Below are positions 48,959 to 57,914 of a stretch of 64,000 nucleotides of DNA, one piece after another. The translations under genes and the position numbers were made by a program. The DNA is from Edolisoma coerulescens (Eukaryota; Chordata; Aves; Passeriformes; Campephagidae). The DNA is taken from assembly GCA_013397115.1 (NCBI GenBank), contig VWZW01005428.1, forward strand, positions 38,847 through 102,846, written 5' to 3'. Numbering within the stretch: position 1 is the stretch's first letter; the number at the start of each line of letters is the position of its first letter. Below the pieces are notes generated by a model. That model saw only the letters and a list, made by a program, of their open reading frames with translations. It was not told the DNA's origin and did no database searches.

Positions 48959-50962
48959 CTACTTGGGAGGTATCACGACTATGGGCTGCCCTCGCTTGGG
49001 TCTCCACATGAGGACCTGGGCGTCGTTGGCGTTGGGCTTCACTAGTGCGTTTGGTGGGATGGGCTCCATCCTGCTGAGGATCCGCGGCTGCTCCTGCTGA
49101 GTCCTCCCCACCAGCCGTGCCCGCTGCCCCAGCAGCTGCATGGGATCGACCTCAATGTCCACTCGCATCCTCCACTTTATAGTTTGCAAGATGATCTTCT
49201 CCTTGGTGGTTGTGTTCATGGCCACGAGCCACGTGGTAAAGCTCTGGTCCCTTTTAATCCTGGTCAGCAGCGGCACGTTACTGTTGCTCACAGGGACAGC
49301 CCACGTCACGCTGGGGTAGAAATTGTCATTCATGCTCACCGAGAACCTGGAGATCTTGTTAGTGGGCCCGACCAGGGTCACGGTTTCTGTGGTGTTTCCA
49401 TACCAGGGGTAGCTCACCCCATCCGAATCGCTGATGGCTTTTACTCTTCCTTCTCGCAGGTCGGGCAGCTCCCAGCTTGACCTAGTGAACAGGAAGAGAA
49501 AGGTGAGCAGGGGAATGGGAGCAACAGTGCCCAGCGAGGGATGGGGAAGCCAGCAACACAAGGACCCTCTCCCTGCCTGCAGCAAACTCTCAGGGACAAC
49601 CTGAAGAACAAATGCAGCTTCGGTTCCTTTACTGAGACTCACACATCCAGCTCAAGCCTTTGCTCTGCCAACACAATGCCATTTTAATTAACCTGCAATT
49701 AAACTGACTGGGCCAAAACCCACTGCTGAGTCTCTTTGGGGTCACTCTCTCTTTAATCGGCTCCTGTGCTGGAGAACAGCCTTCCCCATCCACCAGCTGC
49801 AGCACCGTGACCAGGGCACTGGCCCAGCCCATCAGCAGCCGCCTCCTGCAAGAGGTCTGCAATTTTTACGCCTTAAATACAGAGACACGTGCAACAATTA
49901 AATCCCACAATTATGCCTGCCGCTGGCACAACAAAATCCCTGCAATATGGCTGGGAGGGGGGGAATTCAGCCCAAATCTTTGCTGCTGACCACATTACCA
50001 ACACCGTGTGGCTACGGCAAGGCCTGTATGGCAATTACAAGGGAGTAGCTTTGGAGCAGAGGGGCTGGGACCACACTTCTGCCATCCCCCCAGATGATGA
50101 TCTCCACTCACTTCAGCGTCCCCGAGTGCTCCAGTGCCCCACGCACACCAATCTGTCCTGACACAAGGATGCAGGCAGGCAGCACAAGGGCCTGCCTCTC
50201 CCCCAGCGCCCACACCTGTGGCACCAGCAGCAGGAGCCCACCAGCGAGCTACAGAACAGACCTCTCTGGACACCTCCCCTCTTGCATCACCCCTTTCCGA
50301 AGGCAGAAAGACACACAGACAGCCAACAGCTTTGCCCCTAGGCATCCCCACAAGTCACCCACACACTCAGCCTTGGCAAAGGCTCTTTTTCAGCTGCCAC
50401 TTCTGCCAAGCACTGCAACCTTTCCCCCTTCTAACACAAGCCAAGGGAGCAACTCCCCCAGCACTGCCCGCGCTCGCGTCCCAGTCCCAAAGAAGAAACG
50501 ATGCTCGGTGGAAGACAGCGGTCGCAAAGCCCTCAGAAGGGCGAGCTCCAGGCCACTGGGATGGTGCAAGAGCCGCTGTGGGGCGCGAGGAGCAGGAATT
50601 GTGGGGTCGAGGAGCGGGTGCTGGGGGGAAGGTGTTGCCCGTGCGGGGCTGTGGCTGCAGAGGTGGGGTAGAGGGACAGCACAGGGTGCCCGGGGGGTGC
50701 AGCACAGGGTGCCGGGGATGCAGCAGCCGGTGCCTGCGGGCGAAGCAGGGCAGCTGCCCGCACCGGGGAGCCCACGCCGTACGCAGCCCGGGGCCCGCCC
50801 AGGCCCCCGTGCCCCCATCCCCGCTGCCGTGCCCGGCCTCGTCCCCCCGTGCCCGCCCGCGGTGCTCACACGCCGAGGTCGCTGTAGGTGTTGTAGAACT
50901 CCATGTGGTTGCAGGCCTGGATCCAGCCCACCGCCCAGGTGTGCCGCCGGGCGATGGGCGGC
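48959..50962 (-). CDS. FAM78 family protein (FAM78A/FAM78B type), 5' end in gap
   Basis: Member of the vertebrate FAM78 family, whose function is unknown. Last exon 49481-48959 (stop TAG), preceded by exon 1, which ends at 50870 and runs upstream into the N gap from 50963. The join is phase 2 (GT|G), giving ...YNTYSDLGV|SSWELPDLREG... About 205 residues are visible and roughly 60 N-terminal ones are lost in the gap. The C-terminus (PNALVKPNANDAQVLMWR ... VVIPPK) is nearly invariant in the family. TADA1 and FMO neighbours match the human 1q24 region that holds FAM78B, but I cannot separate FAM78A from FAM78B reliably by sequence alone. The gene is head to head with the PLPP gene, as human FAM78A is with PLPP7 on 9q34. 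Confidence 0.9.
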
Positions 50963-51546
50963 NNNNNNNNNNNNNNNNNNNNNNNNNNNNNNNNNNNNNN
51001 NNNNNNNNNNNNNNNNNNNNNNNNNNNNNNNNNNNNNNNNNNNNNNNNNNNNNNNNNNNNNNNNNNNNNNNNNNNNNNNNNNNNNNNNNNNNNNNNNNNN
51101 NNNNNNNNNNNNNNNNNNNNNNNNNNNNNNNNNNNNNNNNNNNNNNNNNNNNNNNNNNNNNNNNNNNNNNNNNNNNNNNNNNNNNNNNNNNNNNNNNNNN
51201 NNNNNNNNNNNNNNNNNNNNNNNNNNNNNNNNNNNNNNNNNNNNNNNNNNNNNNNNNNNNNNNNNNNNNNNNNNNNNNNNNNNNNNNNNNNNNNNNNNNN
51301 NNNNNNNNNNNNNNNNNNNNNNNNNNNNNNNNNNNNNNNNNNNNNNNNNNNNNNNNNNNNNNNNNNNNNNNNNNNNNNNNNNNNNNNNNNNNNNNNNNNN
51401 NNNNNNNNNNNNNNNNNNNNNNNNNNNNNNNNNNNNNNNNNNNNNNNNNNNNNNNNNNNNNNNNNNNNNNNNNNNNNNNNNNNNNNNNNNNNNNNNNNNN
51501 NNNNNNNNNNNNNNNNNNNNNNNNNNNNNNNNNNNNNNNNNNNNNN
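50963..51546. other. Assembly gap (584 N) across a divergent promoter
   Basis: Run of N between exon 1 of the FAM78 gene and exon 1 of the PLPP gene. Both flanks are extremely GC-rich, which often causes sequencing dropout in bird genomes. Both start codons and the shared promoter must lie in it. If the gap length is real, about 300 bp would separate the two start codons, after allowing about 60 FAM78 and 20-40 PLPP residues. That is an estimate from family lengths. Confidence 0.95.
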
Positions 51547-54084
51547 GGGAGCGGCGGCCGCCTGGAGTTCCTGTCCCTGAGCCAGCGCGGGCCCGCCGCC
51601 CCCGACAGCCCCTCCCGCCGCAAGGAGTCCAGCGGCGCCGCGGCCGCCCCGCTGCCCGAGGAGGACTGCATGAAGCTGAACCCGTCCTTCGTGGGCATCG
51701 CCCTCAGCTCCCTGCTCGCCATCGACCTCTGGGCCTCCAAGCGCCTGGGCGTGTGCGCTGGAGAGGGCTCGGCCTGGGGCAGCGCCCGCCCCCTAATGAA
51801 GGTCATCGAGGTGTCGGGGCATGGCATCCCCTGGCTGCTCGGCACCTTCTACGGGCTCTGCCAGAGTGACAGCTCGGCGGCCAGGGAGGTGCTGCTCAAC
51901 CTGCTCTTCGGTGAGGCGGAGGGCTCGCCGCGGGGCTCTGCAGGCAGGGGCTGGGGGGGGCCGAGGGACGGGGCAGAGCTGGGTAAACCTAAGCCCCGAG
52001 GGCACCAGCTGGTTTTGAGCAACCTGTGCAGGCTCATTTGGGATGCCTGGTAGCAGTGACCCTGCAGCCTCAGGGTACGACTCACCTGTCACAGCTGCAA
52101 CCAGGCACTGTGAAACTCTTGACAGCTGAACTGCTCCTGCAGTTACAAAAAGCTCTCAGGGCTGAAGCCTCTTTTAGCTCTTCAAGGCTGTCAGAACAGT
52201 GCATTCTAGGTGCAGCTGCCTAGTGTTGAGACACCAGCCCTTTCCCTGAAAAGCTGCTCTGGCAGACAGACGTTCACCCTTGGCTCCCTGCAGGCAGGGC
52301 CTGGGTGAATTGTTCTGTACCAGCCAGTGAGGAAACTTGGTTTAAAGCATGAATGTTAATCTGGCATGGTGTAGTATTAGACACGCACACACAGAGTAGC
52401 CTAGGTATATTTAAGAGTATTCATTTTTGCTAATTTAGAAACTGTAATAGCTCCAGAGCACCAGACCTTCTCAGATTCCTCACTGTTACTCTTGTATTAC
52501 GTTGCAAATAATTAGGATCTCACACTTAGAAATTGAATTGAAATTTTCTTGGTGGTAAACATAGGTTTGTGCATCTTTCTCATCTAGCAGCACATGGTTA
52601 AATTACAGCCCCACAGCAGAGCTGTGAGAAGGGACCTGGAGGCCTCCAGCCTAACCTCTGCTCCACAGAGATCTGTCCCAGCACCAGGGCCTTGTCCAGA
52701 CCTCAATGCTCTGGGCCAGAGGCACCCACCTCTCTGGGGATCTGTCCCAAGGCTGCAGCACCCATGTGCGGAAAGAGGATTCCCTCGTGTCCAAGTTGAA
52801 TCTCCCAAATCCTGTGTAGAAAGAGAAAAAGCAATTGATCTAGGCTTACATGTGGAAAAAAAAGAAAATTTGTTCTTAAATGATTAACCAAAGGAAATGA
52901 ACTGAAGTGACCAAAAGATTTGGTGTCCAGAAACAAGTCTTAGGGCAAACAGAAGTTGTCCTGGAAGAAGTAGCCCTGGCTGTGAGTGCTGTGCTAAGCT
53001 GAGCTAACAAGGATGGAGAAAGCACCCTCTGCCCTACATGAGAAGCTGCTCTTGCCAAATACTGGCTGAACACTTATCACAGGTACTTTGCCTCTTCTAT
53101 CACAACAGCCTTTAGCTCTCAGGGGGCAAGCCACCATAAATTGTCCTTTATTCATCTCTTGAAAACCAAAGCATGGTTAACTTTTCCTGTAGCAGCAGGG
53201 AGAAGCCAGACCCCAGGAGCCCTGGCACCACAGCAACTCTGAGCCTTTTCCACTGACCTGTGCCCGAGTGGAGTGGGTTGATCATTCACCCCCCTGGTTT
53301 GACCCCAGTCACCAGGGTAGACAGAGAAATGCAGAGTCAGCACTGCCAGGAAGGGAGCTGTGGGGACTTAATGCCTGTGCTGCCTTCAGATTAAGGAGCA
53401 GATTGAGCCCCAAGTCATGGCAAGATCAGATTTTGCACAGAGAGGAAAGCCCTGGGGTGCAGGCTGGGCAGAGCTCTGTTGGCTGTGGCGGGCCAAGGGT
53501 CTGGTGGCGCAGGAGGGGTGCGTGCAGAGGAGTAGAGGCTGAGGATGTGCTCATGCTGCTGCAGAAGGCCAAGAGCAGCTGAGTGCTGTGCTCTCCGTGC
53601 CTGGGTATTGCAGCCGTGGGGAATAACACCACCTTCTGGCAGCTTTGAGCAGCCGAGTGCTCCCTTAGCTGATGGCTCTGCTCTCGGTAACCCCCTGTTC
53701 CTGTCTCTCCCAGCGTTGCTGCTGGACCTGGTGATGGTGGCGGTGGTGAAGGGGATCGTCAAGCGGCCGCGGCCCACCCACAACAAGATGGACATGTTCG
53801 TCACCATCTCGGTGGACAAGTACTCTTTCCCCTCGGGCCACGCCACCAGGGCCGCTCTCGTCTGCCGCTTCGTCCTGCGCCACCTGGTCCTGGCCGTCCC
53901 GCTGCGGGTGCTCGTGGTGCTCTGGGCTCTCATCGTCAGCATCTCCCGCGTCATGCTGGGCAGGCACAACATGACGGCCGTGCTCTTCGGGCTGCTGCTG
54001 GGCTATGCGCTGTACGGCGTGGTGGAGCATTGCTGGCTGTCCCCGGCCACCGCGCCTGCGCTCTTCGCGCTGTGGAGCCACTGA
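51547..54084 (+). CDS. PLPP6/PLPP7-type lipid (polyisoprenoid) phosphatase, PAP2 superfamily, 5' end in gap
   Basis: PAP2-superfamily membrane phosphatase. PLPP6 dephosphorylates presqualene and isoprenoid diphosphates; its relative PLPP7 (NET39) is considered inactive. Exon 1 runs from the gap to 51910, exon 2 is 53714-54084 (stop TGA); the intron is phase 1 within LLNLLF|ALLLDL. About 244 residues are visible. After a low-complexity start come [13 protein letters not shown], hydrophobic segments [12 protein letters not shown] and [12 protein letters not shown], then motif 1 KGIVKRPRP (KX6RP intact), motif 2 FPSGH (intact) and motif 3 [12 protein letters not shown], where the usual final Asp is Ala. 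Sequence and motif 1 resemble PLPP6 more than PLPP7, but human PLPP6 is single-exon and on another chromosome. Pairing with FAM78 suggests an ancient duplicate of the FAM78A-PLPP7 block. Activity is uncertain. Confidence 0.9.
52615..52805 (-). mobile_element. CR1 LINE fragment in PLPP intron
   Basis: Antisense CR1-like 3' region: the plus strand reads GGGACCTGGAGGCCTCCAGC, then GGCCTTGTCCAGACCTCAAT and CCACCTCTCTGGGGATCTGT, which follow the order of the CR1 consensus. Diverged. Confidence 0.65.
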
Positions 54085-57000
54085 CCGACCGCTGGCTTCA
54101 TCACAAAGTGGGGGCCGTGTGCTGGTGTTCTGAGCACGCACAGGGAGGGGGTTCTGGGACTTGAACTCGCATCCTAAACCACATCAGTCCGGCCAAGACT
54201 TCTACACGAGCGGTGCTGCAGGCTCCAGGGCCTGCACTCAGATGTCTGGTGCTGTCTTGCCCTCCTGGTCGGCTGTCAGGCAGGGTCTGCACTGACTGTT
54301 CTCTGGTGACAAAAACCGCTCTCTGCAGAGCCTGGGGAGGGCTCAGCACACTCATCCAGCAGCTCACTGCTAATACTGTGAATCTGCATGCTCTCGCTGG
54401 GCACCTGCAATAGCCCATGGTGTACGTGGTAGCTGTGACTTTGCAGAGGTTTCTCCACAGTCACCCCTCTATCTATCCTATAAATACACTCATGCTGCTG
54501 TCATAAGCATACCCTGCACAGCCTGCTCTACAACACCTGCCTGGAGGGGACCCATGGGGGTCTCTCTTCAGGGTTAGAAAGAGCTTTGCCTTCCTAAGCA
54601 ATCTCTTCCCTATTGCTCTCAATTTAAGTGCTGCACTAAGGCCAGATGTTGAGCACATAGCTCCCAGAGCCATGGGGAAAGGATGCTGGGACTGAAGGGT
54701 TGATCATCCAGTGGGTAACAGGGGAAGAAGCTCCCAGCTGCAGTCCGCTCCTGAAGGTCTTGTCCAGAGCTTCCCAGTTCCTTTTTCCCTCCACAGGATT
54801 TCAGTCTCTCAGGGGGTACAATGCATTCACAGCAATTCCTGATCGTTAGCATATTCCAGGCTGCAGAGAGAGTCCTGCAGAGCCAGCACCTTCCCACAGC
54901 CCAGAAATACACCCAGCCCCAGGTCTGAGCCTTGCTTGCACCTCCTGCAGCAAGAGGCCCTGGCTCTGACAGCCATTGCCACAGTTCCCTGTGCTCCAGC
55001 AGGCTGGCTCTCCTCCCCTGGCACCACTGGCAGCCTGTTTTTCACAGAGGGCTGCTGGTCCTTGGCAGGAGGGGCCCACAAGGAGCCTCTATTATGAGCT
55101 GGGGCCAAGACTGAGCCAGAAAATCATAGAATGCACATCATCAGGGACCACAGCCAGGCAGGGAATGAGGGCTCTGGACTGAACTCAAATAATGAGCTTA
55201 AACAGTGCTCCTGGCATGTGGGTGGAGGGATTTGGCCCAGGTGAGGCTCTTTGTGGTCATTGCGGTCTATTAGTGCACGCAGGCCCTGGAAAGCACCAAC
55301 TAAATCGTATTAAGACCAGGCAGTGTTTAAGTGTGCTGTTCTGGGTGGAGTGTGCAGGAGCAGCCTGATGGCTGCTGGTACGAGCACCCTGTCACTGCCT
55401 GTCAGTTGTACAGGGGCTGAAATGAAAGTGTTTGATGTGACAGGGTTCCCCTGAAGCCAAGCCCTGACCCACTGACAGGGGGAGCCAGTGATGCTGCCAG
55501 GTCTGGGTTGGTGTTCCAGTGACCAAAAAATAATCCCCTGGGTTGCACTGCATGCCTGGCAGCTGGCTGGGCTAGTCCAGCATGTGCATGGCAACACCCT
55601 GGCCAGCCCTCCTGCCCTAAGGCAGAGACCAGCCCTGTGGTGGCTGTGGGACCACAGGCAGGTGGCACACTCTGGGGTGGGCAGGGTTTGGGGTGGTCAG
55701 GGTTTGGGGTGGTCGGGGCTGCTTGTGCTGTGCCAAAACATCTTTGCTGTACCTTTTCCAAAACACAGAGTGGTTTTTGTCTGCACTTAGAGTCTGTTCT
55801 TGGAGCCGTTGGAGACTTCCTTTCTACATCGTGGAGGGTACAGCAGCAAACCTGTGCATCTGTGGCTCCCACATACAAGTGTGTGCCAAAAGTTGTTCTT
55901 GACTCACTTGCAGGACCTTCTATGAGGTCCTGGTAGCATCCACGATCACCACTGCACAGTCCTGCTGGGTCACAGGCTGCCTGGTCACCCTCTCACTTCT
56001 CTCCAGCTCCACCAGAGAGACCGTTGGTCTCCTGTGCTTGTCACTTGTCACTGCTCCTCCAAGCATCGTGCCAACCCACTGACAGGACAGAGAAGTTTTC
56101 TGCTCCATTTGTCCCATGGCATTTCTGCCCACCGTGGAAGCCCGGAGCAGACACCGTACAGCAGACACTGCAGCCTACACTCTACATCCTGGGTGCTTGC
56201 CAGGTATGGGGAGCTGTGACTTTTCCACAGATAGCAACCAGCTGGCCTTGACCAAAATATAGCATGACCCTGGTGCACAGTTGGTCTGGGCTATGAGTCC
56301 AGGTACAGGGGGGTAAAGTCCAGGGCAATGCAGCCTCCTGTAGGGAGAAGGGCAAATTCCGAGGCAATCTGCACAGAGGTTTTATAGCACAGCAGAGCAG
56401 TTGAGAGCTCAGAGAGGTGCCCTGTACCTGTCACCCTTGGACAGTCCATGCAGAGCTTGCAAAAGAGCCAGAAGCCAGCTGACAGCAGAGCAGGAAGAGT
56501 AGCACTGATGGTGGTGCCACCTCTCCATTCTTGTGCTGATCCCTTGCTTGGTAAGATGCTTTTGATGCTTTTTGACTGGCAGGCACAGAGTGTAGGCTGG
56601 CAGCTCAGCACCTCTGCCCCAGGCAGAGATCAGCCCCTGCCAACAGTGAGGGACAGAAAGAGCTTTATTAAGCTGACTGCAAACATACTATGGGTTTTAG
56701 AAGGTTAAAACCATTTCAGCTGCAGAGCTTGGCCCCTCTGCCTTGCTCAGCTCTACGGCAAAGTTCCCCTGCAGTCCTCAAGGGCTGTTAGTGTGCCAGG
56801 AGACAGCGGAGCGCTCTGGATCCACCTGGTCTGTGCCTCCTGCTGTGAGGGACAACCTTTTCCTTACTGGTCCCACCACCCTCACACCAGTGACACCGCA
56901 ACAGCGTGGTGCTCCTCGCACCGGGGTTCCACTGGCCCCAAGGACTCTGCTAGCCCAGGAGTGAGCCGTGGCTATGGGGACGCTGTGCCGACATGCCCAG

Positions 57001-57179
57001 CCCAGGGGCAGAGGGGATGTGGGCGATCCAGTGCCAGCTGCCACTGGAGCAGCCAGAGCCGTGCATGATCCCGGGTACCAGGATAACCTGGCGTGGGCTG
57101 ATCCTGATAATCCCAGGGTAAAAGTCCAGGGCAGCGTTTGTTTACCAAGCACGCAACCATAGGGATTTGGTTGCATATC
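54085..57179. other. Intergenic between the PLPP and FMO genes
   Basis: Probably starts with the PLPP 3' UTR; no polyadenylation signal was assigned. Contains the G-rich repeat listed separately. No gene recognised. Confidence 0.45.
55674..55718 (+). repeat. 16-bp G-rich tandem repeat
   Basis: Nearly three copies of GGGGTGGTCAGGGTTT. The spaced G-runs could form a G-quadruplex; that is an inference from sequence only. Confidence 0.85.
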
Positions 57180-57540
57180 CGTGTCCCCGCGTAGCGCCTG
57201 GGATGACTCCTTAGGCCGCCGTCCGAAGCTGCGGAACAGTGAAGCAGGCGGCCGGGAGCCAGCCGGGTTCTGGCTTCCTTTCCCGGGGCCCGTGGGAGGA
57301 GTGACGGAGGGGGAGGCCCCGCTCCCGGACGCTGCGCATCGTGCAGCCAGGCCGCGGCCCGCCGTCACGGGTCGGGGCACCCGGCAGAGACCCTCGCGCG
57401 GCTCCGTGCCGGCCGCCAGCCTTCCCTGGGCTGCTCATCCCACGGCCGCAGGTCGGTTAAGGGTGTCCCCCGAGCTGCCCGCACGCAGCGGGCATCGGGA
57501 CAGCACAACAGGAACCTCCCCGGGGAAGGGAGAGCGCAAA
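57180..57540. promoter_or_regulatory. CpG-rich island upstream of the first FMO gene
   Basis: GC- and CpG-dense segment (CCGCGGCCC, CGCGCGGC, GGCGGCCGGG clusters) 375 bp or more upstream of the FMO start codon, much richer in CpG than its flanks. It could be the FMO promoter with a 5' UTR exon, or the promoter of an unrecognised transcript. No TATA box or clear donor site was identified. Confidence 0.4.
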
Positions 57541-57914
57541 GGGCAGGCAGAGGGGCCGTCACTGCCTGGGAGGGAGCCGTCGGTCCCCACAGAAGGGCAC
57601 AGCACTCCAGGGCACCTCCATCGCCGGGACTTGGCATGGGCAGGGAGATTTTGAGGCTCCCTGACACTCGGTAGGATTTCTCCTCAGGGTGTCTAGAGGC
57701 AACACTACAATAGTGCCAAACCCACCACTGGCCAGGTCCACACCTGGTGGGGGACAACAGTTGCTTTGTAACCCCAGACAAACTTTTGAGCGGCTGCCTC
57801 TCTTAGGACCTCTTTGGTGCACCAGGGTCAAAGTTTTGCGCAGTTGCATCCCTGGTCACTCAGCCCCACTGTCCGACGCAGTCCCCAGGCAGAGACCCGG
57901 TGGTGGAGCGCAGC

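Noticed and set aside
50134..52053. Long open frame of 639 codons spanning the gap
   Set aside because: Most of it is N and antisense FAM78 sequence; only 51547-51910 is real coding, as PLPP exon 1.
55920..56168. 82-codon minus frame suspected as a gene remnant
   Set aside because: No motif or family recognised and no splice context.
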